Shown here: positions 50,073 through 60,089 of the stretch, piece by piece
Numbering within the stretch: position 1 is the first letter of the stretch
How the letters are laid out: every line of letters starts with the position of its first letter
Source: Heligmosomoides polygyrus polygyrus
Taxonomy: Eukaryota; Nematoda; Chromadorea; Rhabditida; Heligmosomidae
Assembly (NCBI GenBank): GCA_947396885.1
Contig: OX377203.1
Location: forward strand, 11,776,263-11,840,262
DNA length: 64,000 nucleotides
Direction: 5' to 3'
Notes under the pieces: model-generated
What the model was told of the DNA's origin: nothing
The model's database searches: none
Seen by the model: only the letters and a program-made list of their open reading frames with translations
Program-made: the position numbers and the translations under genes

Positions 50073-51030
50073 TTAGGTTGGTGCAAAAATAATGGTTTGT
50101 TACTTGCTATTTTTCAGCGATGATAATTAAACAAAATCTTAAACGTGTGCCATTATGTTGTTTACCATTATAACGCACATTTTTCGTGCTATTATACAAA
50201 ACTATTGTCGTTTCTCTGTTTCCTCGGTGTTTTTAATCCCTGGCAAAGATGTTGTCAAAATGGAAAAATCGCGTCGTTTTGCTTAACGACGCCATGCTGC
50301 TGCGGAAGCAAATTTAAATACCACGAGAGGAAAAAATTGCGTGAGGAAACCACATCTGAACATACAAGGCGTGGATGGCTTAAAAAATTCCGAGCTGAAG
50401 ACTTCAGTCTCGAAGATTGTGAGAGGTCGACAATGATGAGTTGGAGGCAATGGTAGAGCCAATCAAGCACATCCTTAAGAGAAGTTGCTGAGGACCAGAA
50501 GTTGATATAGCAACCGTAGCACGGCATTAGAAGAAAGTTGGAAAGGTCATACGAGTTGACCGAACATCAGCAATCTCGTCATCTTAATGTGTATTCATGT
50601 CCTCTTTTGCATAACAAAAACGATCTTTTTCTGAGAAGTATTATAAGAGTGCCACGAAGTAGATTCTCTAAGTCATTCAGGTTAATGGCTGAACCACAAC
50701 GAAGCTCCAACTCATCTCCCATAGTTGGAATTTCAGTAGAGAATGGTCAATTGTGTTGACTGTTTGGTGGCCAGCAGTCGGGTTGATCCACTGCAGCTTC
50801 CTGGCTTTGGGCGAAACCAAATGGGGACAATTACTGTAAGGAAGTCGACAAAATGCACCAAAAATTGCATAGTCTCTGCACGGCATTGAGCAACAGAGAA
50901 GATATAATCCTATTCTATAACAACACCTGACCGCACGTTTTGTTGATGATAATAGAAAAGCTGATTGAGTTGGGACATAATACTCTCGACCATCCATCAT
51001 ACCCGACAAACCTTTTTTCTAGTATCATAG
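50073..51030 (+). pseudogene. Mariner relic of the cecropia/Hsmar1 type, 3'-truncated
   Basis: It starts with the mariner terminus TTAGGTTGGTGCAAAAATAA after a TA. Broken transposase pieces follow in order: SEHTRRGWLKKFRAEDFSLE, KLERSYELTEHQQSRHLNVY, LLHNKNDLFLRSIIR, VWWPAVGLIHCSFLALGET, YCKEVDKMHQKLHSLCTALS, NREDIILFYNNT, and IIEKLIELGHNTLDHPSYPT. The spacing and wording follow the Hsmar1/cecropia lineage. The second catalytic Asp is replaced (YNNT), there are many stops, and the right terminus is missing. Confidence 0.75.
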
Positions 51031-51197
51031 TAATCCAATATAGTATAATATGTAATAAAGAACTACACAAGGAAGATGCTTCGGCTCGCACACACCGTTC
51101 AGTGTGGCTCGATGTAGAACAACACAACAGTGTTACGTGCAATGCCAGCTTATAAATGAGTAAACTTTATTTGAGATTTACTCGTTTAATGGTAGTT

Positions 51198-51477
51198 CTA
51201 TGAAATGATTTCACATAAGCCTGTACTTGAATGTGGAATCTCGTTTTCATTATCTTTTCCACATTCGGAAAGAGTTTTCCCGGCACGGTACCAGTGGGCA
51301 CCCGCCATGTTGCCTCTGAAAAAAGACATATTTTTGTGAGAATTAATAGTTGCAAAGAATGGGCAGAAGAAGGGCGAGAAAACACCACCTTGGCCAATAA
51401 TGACATACCACACCAGTTGCACTTGTACCACATTGTATTATTCCACAGCCTACGTTTGTCGTCTTGTCCCAGAACAT
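51198..51477 (-). CDS. CAP-domain (SCP/TAPS, ASP-like secreted) gene, last two exons
   Basis: On the minus strand an acceptor (TTTTGTTTACAG) precedes exon 51477-51389, which encodes MFWDKTTNVGCGIIQCG, then TSATGVVCHYWP. A 73-nt intron (51388-51316, GTGGTG...TTTTTTCAG) interrupts an Arg codon. The last exon, 51315-51198, encodes GNMAGAHWYRAGKTLSEC, a short linker, STGLCEIIS and a TAG stop. This is the C-terminal third of a CAP domain: the (Q)M.W..T...GC...C signature, VC.Y.P.GN, and the cysteine-rich hinge ending STGLC. Members are secreted, disulphide-rich, and abundant in parasitic nematodes. Both exons are open and splice sites are intact. No upstream exons were identified, and 51578-52720 and the mariner beyond are repeats, so it may be a truncated gene. 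It is the best-supported host gene here. Confidence 0.7.
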
Positions 51478-51577
51478 CTGTAAACAAAAGATTTAGAAAT
51501 ATGACTATATGAGCAAAATATAAAAATTAAAGTTATAAATAATAATTGTGTAAAAACACAAGTAGTGATAATATCTG

Positions 51578-51740
51578 ATTTGGGCGATGTATAACAAAGC
51601 TCTCAGGAGACGGATGAGTGAGTGCGGTCCAGAGATTCTGAAGGAGACCTGTCTGGTCTTGTAGGATATCTGGCGAGGATCACTGTGTTGTGATATCTCG
51701 ATCTTGCTAAATGCCATTGGGCGGTCTAAAAATGGCAAAA
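51578..51740. repeat. One-arm copy of the 4.7-5.8 kb foldback
   Basis: GGTCCAGAGATTCTGAAGGA, GACCTGTCTGG and AAATGCCATTGGGCGGTC correspond to GGTCCGGAGATTCTGAGCGA, GACCTGTGTGG and AAATGCCCTTAGGTGGTC at 4866-4960. It lies immediately 5' of the CAP exons. Confidence 0.65.
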
Positions 51741-52723
51741 ACGCCTAGTAAGTCTGTTCAGACGTACAGCATGAGGAATGGAGGTCACGCACAGGGAGTG
51801 ACGTGGTGTCGATTGGATAGTGGTGCAAACTCGTGCAGGGAGGTCAGAGGTAAATATACTCCCCATGCAACTAGTGCTCATCGTTTTGCCGCGCTCATTT
51901 TAAACCTGTAACGCCGGGGTGTTTCACCCGGGGGCTGGATGTATAGGGTGTGGCCTGAAACGGACAGGAGAATCGATTTATTTGCTCTTTATGGCACCAG
52001 CAGGGGTCGGTCCGTCTGCCTCTGCTGTGCCCGCGCTCTGCTCCGTACCGGCCGCTCGCCAAGTACCACCGAGTCTAGAATCCTCCAAGCCGGCCGCTAG
52101 CCACCTCGCACCAGGTGAAGACTCCAAGACCGACTGCTCGCGACCTCGACACCAGTCCAGACTCCAAGACCGACGCTCGCGACCTCGACACCAGTGCAGA
52201 CTGAGCCCGGCGCGCTCGGGCCCCCTTTATATAGATTTGCGCGGGGGAGAAGGCCGGCCCCCTAAATGAGCACGCACCGCCCCCCGCCTCCGAATGGCCG
52301 GCGCTGGGCACAGGCGAGGCGGACGGCGATCGATCGATCCCGCTGCTGGGAAAATACAGATACACTGCAATACTGAACAGAAATACTAACAGAACACTAC
52401 ACAGAATAACACAATCAACCTACAAATACACAAATACACTACAAAGATCACTTCTGCGAGGCCTTGCGCCTCGCCTATCCTTCACAAACCTAATTTGTGA
52501 GGCATTTCAAACTTACCTCTAATGTGGGCCAGAATTTCTTCAGCACAAGTATTGTATGTATTGTCCACTCCAAGCGCTAACGGGCAACACTAGACTGCAG
52601 AAATGCGATCTGCAGGTTCTATTCAGTGGCTTTTCTTAGACATCTTTTCCAGTGCTTCCATGGTTGCTATGTAACCACAGTCATCTACGATGTTTACGAA
52701 TGACATACATTAAACTATTAGGG
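51741..52723. other. No gene recognised; contains a GC-rich tandem duplication
   Basis: CTCCAAGACCGAC, CTCGCGACCTCGACACCAGT and GCAGA/CCAGA are duplicated head to tail at about 52118-52201. Near 52518 a consensus donor GTAAGTTTG follows, on the minus strand, a frame reading ALGVDNTYNTCAEEILAHIR. At about 52680 a frame reads DDCGYIATMEALEKMSKK, reminiscent of the DCxLExxA stretch of CAP domains. These could be upstream CAP exons, but the phases did not join to the exon at 51477 and I could not confirm them. Confidence 0.3.
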
Positions 52724-53430
52724 TGTGCAGAAAGCTTTGCAAAAGTTGAGTGATTTTATTCAACCAGCAATAACAACAATAGAAGCGATTGATCACTAAT
52801 CGCAGCAGTAGCCACTACCTTCCTCCAACGATCAGGTAGAGCAGCTATCCCGTTACTCCAGAACGAAGAGGAACGTGAATCGATCGAATCCTCCACCACG
52901 TGCTTGACGTCGTTACGATCGTTGAAGCTCTAGCCTCCACAGAAAGCTTGGAGACTCCTGAGGGCATAATAATCACAGAGGCCAAGGTCTGGAGAGTACT
53001 GCGAGTGTGGTAGCCATATGATACCCAGCCTGCGCAGCTCATATGATACCCAGCCTGCGCAGCTGTTGCCTTCGCAGGGTGGGGTCTCACTTTGTCCATG
53101 ATCATGTAGAGTTTTCCAGCCGCACTTGTCCACAAAACACATCGAGGGTCGCAGAGTCTCGCCCTCAAGCAGGATGTCATAGTAAGGACAGCCATCTGAG
53201 GAAAAGAAGAATATCAGCAGTTCCTTCTTGCAGTCTCTGTTGATAACGGGTTGCGGTCTGCGATCTACAATACGCCACTGCAACTTTCCGTCAGGATTCT
53301 CGTGATATCCATTTTCATCCTGCGCAATAACGAACTTGATCCACGCCTTTGTTCTCTCTTGATTGCGAAGATCCCGACACATCTCCACTCGCCTAGGACG
53401 CTGTAATCGAGGATTGCTCAAACTGTCGAA
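52724..53430 (-). pseudogene. Mariner transposase relic, N-terminally truncated
   Basis: The minus-strand reading across frameshifts gives RTKAWIKFVIAQDENGYHEN, DILLEGETLRPSMC, ELRRLGIIWLPHSQYSPDLG, LCDYYALRSLQ, and (near 52860) a FWSNGIAALPDRW tail. The last is diagnostic of mariner C-termini. The third catalytic Asp is kept (LCDYY). A 25-bp unit, ATATGATACCCAGCCTGCGC plus AGCTC, is duplicated head to tail at 53016-53064 inside the frame. A mariner-like end (TTAGGGTGTGCAGAAAGC) lies at 52724; the other end is missing. Confidence 0.7.
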
Positions 53431-53949
53431 AGAGTAGCCTTATAGCCTTGTTCATTTCCTTTGAACTTTGAACTATTCTACACGCAGGCGAGGAAAGCAC
53501 TGGCTTTTGGAGAGTGCAAACGTGCACTGCGAGAAGCTTCCCCCAAGGAAAAGTTGCCCTCATCAAATCGTTTGTTCCACCTGCAGCAGATAGTGTAGCA
53601 AGGGGCTGCCTATCGACGACACCGACTCACGTTGAGCTTGAGATTCAGAGCGGCCAGAACGATAACATTGAAGCAATAGACGGCGGTAGTGGCGACGGTC
53701 CGACATGGATTGCAGAAGTGTATTCATAGATAGCGACGGTTTCAAAAAATGATTGGCTGGTGCTTATAAATACTGACTTACCCGCTTAATATGGTGCTTA
53801 ACCCATCAATTTGGCGCGTTAGTGCACTACCTTCGTTCAAAGGTAGAATCTCATATTCTTACAAATCTTTCTGCAACCCTATTATCAAGCGCTCGTTTGC
53901 TCGCTTCCAAGTCAAGGGAGAGACGCGGACTTCGAAGATAAGCCTCCAC
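53431..53949. other. No gene recognised
   Basis: Frames at 53514-53745 on both strands are shadows of each other. Nothing was assigned. Confidence 0.4.
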
Positions 53950-54310
53950 TGGGGCGTCCTAAAGGCCACCACACACTTTTGCGACAACGCCGCGGCACTA
54001 TTGCTTAACCATAGGGTAGGGACGCAGGGTTTGCTGATTCACATCATTACTGCCGCCGCGGCTGATTTCCCGCCGATTTGCGGCCGACAGAGGCGGTCCG
54101 TGCTCTAGCATTTCACGGCACGAAGCGAAAAGAGCGCTAGCAGAAGACATGAAAGCCAATAGCAGCAGCAGGTCCTGACTATAATTATAGTATCTCCGTT
54201 CCGTACCTTCGCCGCTTGCAGCCAGCAAGGCTCGGGTGTGCCTGAGCGGCGCGTTTCACCAGCTTTGCCCCATGTCGCTCACAGCTTGTGTGGAGTGTGT
54301 GGAGGCCTTA
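53950..54310. repeat. Foldback element related to 43017-43651
   Basis: GTCCTAAAGGCCACCACACA, TTTTGCGACAACGCCGCGGC and TTAACCATAGGGTAGGGACG match the element at 43.0-43.7 kb and the termini of the foldback at 44.7 kb. The inverted partner GTGTGTGGAGGCCTTAA is at about 54296-54312. The internal AGCAGCAGCAGGTCCTGACT is also shared with 43.5 kb. Confidence 0.55.
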
Positions 54311-55246
54311 ACACAGTGAAACACTTTGACGTTCTCGGTGCTGTCAAACAGGATCCGAAGGTTAGTACCCGCAGTCTCTCGCAAGGACTCCGGTACACAC
54401 ATTCTTTCTGTAGCCTCCAGACTCGCGGCTACAAAAACCTGCCGACGCGATGAAACCCTCTTATCTTGACTGTTAGCATGCGGTTCACCCGGGCACTCAT
54501 TTGCCAGTCTGCCCTTATGTTTTCGCACCGAAGAGATTTTTTGAAAGACTGGAGATGAGAGTTGGGTCCCCTCCGATTCTAACACGCATCCTGCCGTGTG
54601 GCTTGCTTAAGGAGAATACTCGCCGACGTAAGACGAATCGGTCTTCGCTCGAAGTAGTGTCTCCTCTGCTACATCTGGCGCTCGCAAGAATGTTGTGTTA
54701 CGAGCTTCTCCAGCGTCGACGGCAGCAAGAAAACAGCCGAGACGTGCTTCTGCTCACCTCATCAGCAACAATCACAACTGCAACCCCTGCCGCTGATAGC
54801 TCCAGCTAGTGACCTTGTGGAGTTACAGTATGTGCGCTTCGAGGACATGGGTTCAGGGGCGCGCAGAACAGCGCATGCTGCGGCCAGAGCAGCATGTCAT
54901 TCTATTGAACTTCCCCTGATATTGCCCCTCTATCACCTATTTTGTTCCCTTAAGGAATACTGGCGTAGGTAAAAGATCACCTAAATTGAAGGTGTTGGAA
55001 TGGTGATAGGATGCCAATGGTGCATGTGACACGTGGTAACGCTTACTTTTGTTTCATATTTGTCTTTTGTTTCTAACATATTACTCTGTATTGTGCAATA
55101 TCTATCGCGGGTGGCTGTTGATGTCTTGGAGGTCCTCTGGTCGGTGGTTAAGGATTTTCTCGAACCCTCTGCTCGCCTTCCTTTTTTTGTAGAGTGCCAC
55201 GCGGATTTCGACCTTGTGGACCTTGCATAATTACGGCGTGTGGTTC
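54311..55246. other. No assigned gene; unrecognised open frames
   Basis: Plus-strand 54501-54809 and minus-strand 54256-54585 are open but overlap each other and match no family. Downstream of the SL1 sequence (minus strand, 55225-55102) a frame reads KVHKVEIRVALYKKRKASRG, then FEKILNHRPEDLQDINSHPR to a TAG. An ATG just upstream (55228-55226) is one base out of this frame. Confidence 0.3.
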
Positions 55247-55268
55247 CTCAAACTTGGGTAATTAAACC
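55247..55268 (-). other. Exact SL1 spliced-leader sequence, probably a retrocopied mRNA 5' end
   Basis: The 22 bases on the minus strand begin GGTTTAATTACCCAAG and end TTTGAG, identical to nematode SL1. An SL RNA gene would continue with a splice donor (GGTAAAC-type) and an Sm site. Here the sequence continues GAACCACACGCCGTAATTATG, which is like a 5' UTR and start codon. The natural reading is a retroposed copy of a trans-spliced mRNA. The frame just downstream is broken by one base near the ATG. Confidence 0.6.
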
Positions 55269-56395
55269 TTTGTGTTAAAGACTTACATTTAAAACGTGCG
55301 AATAATAAAACGCAGATGATGGGAAAGTATATTAGCCGCATTAGATGGCAAAGTATGCTGGATTGCCAGATGGCCAGAGGTTATGTGACAAGTAAGGCGG
55401 ACTGGACATGCATGTCCTATTTGACAGTTAAGGATTAATACGATAGGCTAGAAGTAAAGCCTTAAAACCGGCAAGGAATCGAGGAGGCAAGACGTATGTG
55501 CGGTCACGCGGGAGGCGACCACACGGGCGAATAGGTTCTTTTGTTTACGCTACAGTGAGGGCGGGCGGAGGAGTTACGTGATCCACAAAGAAACATCTGA
55601 GAGTTTCGGCTACCATGAGAGGAGGACGAGCTGTGTTGAGTGATCTACACAGAAAAAACATGGGATCGGCACCCAGAGTATCAATACGGCACACTGATTG
55701 AACAACTGGACACTTGTGGATTGTGGACAGTTAGTAGAAGCTAAATGACTAGTAATAGCGACAAAGGTGTCGCTAAAATCTCGGTTTCTCAAGAAACAGT
55801 GTGGGCTAGTCTTTGCAAGGCTATATACCGTCCCCCCTAAAGCGAAATGCGCCGCAATTCTCTGTCCGAAGTCAAATTGGAATCCTTTCGTTCCTTCTCA
55901 GCCAAGTGTGCATGGTTAGACCGCAACTCTACAGAGATGTCGTTTCGGCGAAGGCGACATCCTTTGCTTACAGATATTCTCATGAGATCTTTAAGCATGA
56001 ACTATAGTATATGTAGGTCACAATATAGATAAGTTTTACCTGAGTGGCATGACCAATATGGTAGTTCCAATCGTTGACAGCGTTTGCGCCATTATATTCA
56101 ATCTCGTCACCCCAATCCATGCAAGCTCGCTAAATAGATGGAGATTTCATAAGATCTTTAAGGAATTATAGAGAGTATAATGACAATGCTTAAAGTTTTG
56201 GTGCTATTTAGGCCTCTTCTTCGCATTTTTAATCAACCGCAAAATAAAATAAGTTAAAAATAAGTTGGCCGTAATACGTGTTGAGGACAGAGCAGCATGT
56301 AGCTTACTACAGATGACTGGAAAACTCGAGTATTTGTCAATGTAAGCTCGAACAACAACATTTGATCAAAATAATAGGAGGAAAACCACTAATAG
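55269..56395. other. No gene recognised
   Basis: Overlapping short frames at 55813-56032 in two plus-strand frames are unrecognised. The stretch from 56040 to 56395 is AT-rich. No repeat partner was noticed. Confidence 0.35.
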
Positions 56396-56680
56396 CTAAC
56401 GTCTAACTTGGTGTGGGCCGGGATGACCAATCTTGTTAGTGACGGGAACGAGTTCAAACGAGAACATAAAGGCATATGCAGGAGTGAATTTATGATTGTC
56501 GCCTTCGAACAAAACATTATGAGGAAATCTTAAACGGAGAGATCGGCCATGCGGCTCTGTTCTGTACACAGAACCGGGTAAGGGAAAGTAAGCATCAGGG
56601 TGTGAATCAAGTAAATCGTTCCTATTAAGACTGATTATGCCGGAGTCGTTCATTTGCTGATCCATCGTGTTAAGAAACAC
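56396..56680 (-). CDS. Possible coding exon, unknown protein (up to 94 aa)
   Basis: The minus-strand frame has unusually protein-like composition: MDQQMNDSGIISLNRNDLL, DSHPDAYFPLPGSVYRTEPH, GRSLRLRFPHNVLFEGDNHK, FTPAYAFMFSFELVPVTNKI, then GHPGPHQVRR and a TAG stop. It is aromatic- and proline-rich with balanced charge, unlike the repeat-derived frames. The opposite strand is not open over the same length. I do not recognise the family; a terminal exon or a fragment of a mobile-element structural gene are both possible. Confidence 0.35.
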   Translation of the reverse strand: MFLNTMDQQMNDSGIISLNRNDLLDSHPDAYFPLPGSVYRTEPHGRSLRLRFPHNVLFEGDNHKFTPAYAFMFSFELVPVTNKIGHPGPHQVRR

Positions 56681-57682
56681 ACTGCGTCGTGTAGCACATC
56701 AGTGACATGTGGCAGCGCTTCACATACACCCGTAACACGTGTCTTTTTGCTCGGCTGCATGCCGAAATATACTCGAAGGAGTTTTCTTAGCTAACTTTAT
56801 TTCTACATTTTTTACCCTTATTTTAGTTTATGACTTTTTGCCTTGTTTCTAACACGTTCCACGCTCTTCATGTTCGACGTTGTCTATCTTGGTTTTTGCA
56901 CCAATTGTTGTTTCAGGCACTGCTGCTCTACCGGCACATGTAACCGAACGCATCTTTTTTCTTTTTTTCTTCACAGCCTATCTATCTAACTATCTATTCT
57001 ACTACAATATAACAAAACTAGAGAAATTTTCATCCTTATTTTCAAGTCATTCTGCGCTGTCGAACTGTTCTGAGGTGCGGGACCAGGCAGCACAGCTCAC
57101 TCTCTTTTCCTGATTTGCGCACAGATTTGCACACCCATTCGTCAACAGAACGTTTCCTGTGCGCGCTTGTTCAATGCCAATGCTATACTCTCGTCCACGC
57201 CAACGGCGCGTAATTGCACGACGACGTATACCGCAAGACGTCACGTCAAGAAAGCACGAAGCGGGACGGTACCAGTCAATGACGATCGCTCCTCCGCGTC
57301 CTTCGTTCGTCGTTGTGCACTGCATGGCGACAGCGACGGTCCCCTAACTGGTGTATGATTCTCTTCCGATTCTCGGCGTACAAAGGGTTGTTTAGTGTGC
57401 CAGCGACGCACCTTCGAGCACCTGCGAGTCGCGGAAGAAGAACATAGTCTCGCGTGACGGTCGTCGTTCAATGCACTGTTTTTGGTATTTCTTTTCTATG
57501 CGATTCTCCGCTGGCACGGAAATTATTTTTGTGTCGGTTAAATCACAGGGGATAGTGGTGTCTAGCACAGAAATGTTCCATTTGAAGACCTAGTTTTCTG
57601 AAGTGATGTTTCCCTAACGGGGTTGAGTTCTTACCGCTAAAACCCCCAGCAGAAAATGGCTTCGAAAAAGCACGCTTCGTAT
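56681..57682. other. No gene recognised
   Basis: Frames at 57047-57325, 57159-57358 and 57241-57471 overlap on opposite strands and match nothing known. CTTGTTTCTAACACGTTCC at about 56843 resembles TTTGTTTCTAACATATTAC at about 55066, a minor dispersed similarity. Confidence 0.35.
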
Positions 57683-57684
57683 TA

Positions 57685-58586
57685 GGTTGGAAAAAGTCTT
57701 TTCATTTTTTTTCAAAGATTTATTACTTTACAACTGCAATGTTAAATCAATTGAGATAAACTCCATTTTGTTCCACTACACTTCCCCAAAGACTGGTTTT
57801 TTTCTAATTTCTCTCGCTTAAAGGACAGCAGTTCTAGAGTCGTACCTTTGCTGAATCCAATTTTTGAGGTCTTCATCCGTTTCAAAATATTTCTCTCTAA
57901 TTTCTTGCTTGAGAGCGCGGAAGAGATGGTAGTCGGTAGGGGCAAGGTTAGGGCTATACGGGGGATGTGGCATCACCTTCCAGCCCAGCTCCTTTATTGT
58001 TTCTCTTGTGAGTCTTGCAACATGTGGTTTTGCACAGAGTGTCTGACAGGGCATGTCGAATCCAAGCTCCAAATTTCCATGCAAAGCCAAGACCCTTCAG
58101 GTGGATTCCCACTATCCTACGAGACACTTCGAGCTTCTCTGCCAGTTGGCGTGTCATCTGCCTACTATCGGTACGAAGAAGATGGAGTAGTTCAGTGTCG
58201 TCCAATTCATTTGGCCTTCCTGACCTTGATTTGTGCTCGAGTGAATAATCTTCCTTTAAAAACTCTCCGAACCACTCATAACAGGCGCGATGAGTAGTAT
58301 ATCCCAATCCATACATATGGTTAATTAGGTAGGCTGTCTGACGTGCTGTAGATCCTCTAATGAATTCATGAAAAATGCCGTGCTGAAAATGGCCATGAGG
58401 TGGATCTGTCATTGAGTCCGGAAGATTGGATAGATAACGAAGTACAAGAAGGGTCTTGACCTGTGTCCGCGTGCGAACGGTAGACAAGTGTGACAGGATT
58501 GTGAAATCAGCAATCAACATTGGCTAGCGCGTTTACAAGGAGAACGTAAGAAAACTTTTCGAAGTGTGAAGAGACTTTTTTCAACC
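57685..58586 (-). mobile_element. Internally deleted mariner (902 bp) with TA duplication
   Basis: The termini GGTTGGAAAAAGTCTTTTC (left) and GAGACTTTTTTCAACC (right) are inverted, with TA outside both (57683-57684 and 58587-58588). On the minus strand the transposase N-terminus is intact over the HTH pair: YLINHMYGLGYTTHRACYEW, FKEDYS-type, RSGRPNELDDTELLHLLRTD, RQLAEKLEVSRRIVGIHL. After a frame change it continues KPHVARLTRETIKELGWKVM, PHPPYSPNLAPTDYHLFRAL. The first catalytic Asp block and the DN of the second are deleted; the third (TDYH) remains. Confidence 0.85.
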
Positions 58587-58597
58587 TAGTAACACAA

Positions 58598-58652
58598 ACC
58601 TCGGCGCGTCGCGACCCATCGCCGTCGCCGATGGGTCGCGACGCGCCGAGGT
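58598..58652. repeat. Perfect 24-bp GC-rich hairpin next to the mariner
   Basis: The arm at 58598-58621 (ACCTCGGCGCGTCGCGACCC, then ATCG) is exactly complementary to 58629-58652, with a 7-base loop (CCGTCGC). Following sequence (GCGGCGAGCGTGAGTATACC, then ATAGACCTTTG) resembles the outer arm of the TTATACC-type MITEs at 22354 and 44986. It is read as the core of a palindromic MITE. Confidence 0.75.
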
Positions 58653-59981
58653 GCGGCGAGCGTGAGTATACCATAGACCTTTGTACATTATGCTGTACGT
58701 GTTTCCGTTTCAATTATTATTTAAATGTTGTTTAAGGTAAACCCTCTTATTGAGATTGCACCGGAATACCATGTAGAACATCTTCTATAACGACAATAGC
58801 TCAATACCCTGAATCCACCTAGCAATAATGCTAATGTTTAAATCAACGAAACAACTCGATTAACAGTATCAACAAGTACATGCATAAAGAAGCAGAGGCC
58901 TCTTAAGCCAAGCCACTAGCATTTATTTTTGCGGTTCTTTTTCGACATTAAGATGGTTGATTTCGACTACCCGAGTCAAAGTGCAGCCCCATGCTTGATA
59001 GTAATTTATGAGTTGTTGCTTGTTTCCTGATTATTTTGGTCTACTTTTGTTGCTTGTTTTTATGGTGTAGTATGCTCTCATATGTTCTGTTTATCTATGC
59101 AATTTCATACTGCTCTCTCTCTCGTACAACGTGCGCAGTGAATTCCTTCATACTACTTTGCTAATAAATGTAACAGTTGTAATTTTTATTAGGATTTTTG
59201 CAAATGTTGCACACAAAGCGCCTACTTGAGCCATGTGGAGAAAATTATTCAGTCCTCCCATCGCATAGAGATTTTCTCCTACATTTCCATTCGAGTGAAC
59301 CATCTTACATTGAGACTTGTGTGCATAGGCAAGGGCAGAAGCTTCAAGTGAGCAGTTGTATTTCTAAAAGTGTCACCAAAATAATTGCCGTTTTTGGAAA
59401 AGCCGCTTGTAAACTACGAGTTTATCAAGCTCACCAATTGAATCATGCGAGTGGCTGGTGGTAGGACACTTAATCCACTACCGCGTTTGCGTATGGTGTA
59501 CTTTCCTAGAGCCACTCGAGATCGATAACTGTTGTGCTCGCGAAGGATCACTTTCCGTTCCTCGTGTTTCATAGGGCCACCACAGTCTGGGACGTAGGTT
59601 TCCAGACCGGATGGTCTGATTATTAGAGCTGAAACAAATAATCAGGAAGCAAGCAAGTTGTTTTCAAACTTATGACCAGCTATTTACTTTTATCATCAAA
59701 GAAGCGGAGAAATGTGCACGCTGCCACGGAGTGCCACTGAGAGTACAATGACGCGCGATGTAAAGTCGTTGATGCTTGCATGGGTTATAAGGCAGTGCAC
59801 TTTAGGCGCACTAGCAAAGGATTAATTGTGAAGCAGTTATTTAGTCTGTCCAATTTGCGCTCTAGAGGTGCGCTACAAAAGCTCACGTTAACTCGCTGAA
59901 AAACAGATTCATATGCAAACTCTTTTTCATTGGGAGCAGATAGCGCATACCTGCTTACGGAAAATTTATCAAGAGTATCCT
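58653..59981. other. No gene recognised
   Basis: A plus-strand frame at 59198-59464 (MQMLHTKRLLEPCGENYSVL onwards, 88 codons) is the only sizeable one; it has no recognisable domain or clear splice context. The remainder is AT-rich. Confidence 0.35.
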
Positions 59982-60089
59982 ACTATATATAAAAGAGTAA
60001 GCGGTTGTGTCTGTCCTTCCGTCTGTCCGTCCGTCTGTTCATCTGGCCTTTCGTAAACGTCGAGTAGGAGCCATCCGGGTTCAGGCGAG

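Noticed and set aside
55247..55268. SL RNA gene
   Set aside because: The SL1 exon is exact, but the donor and Sm-site region of an SL RNA are missing downstream.
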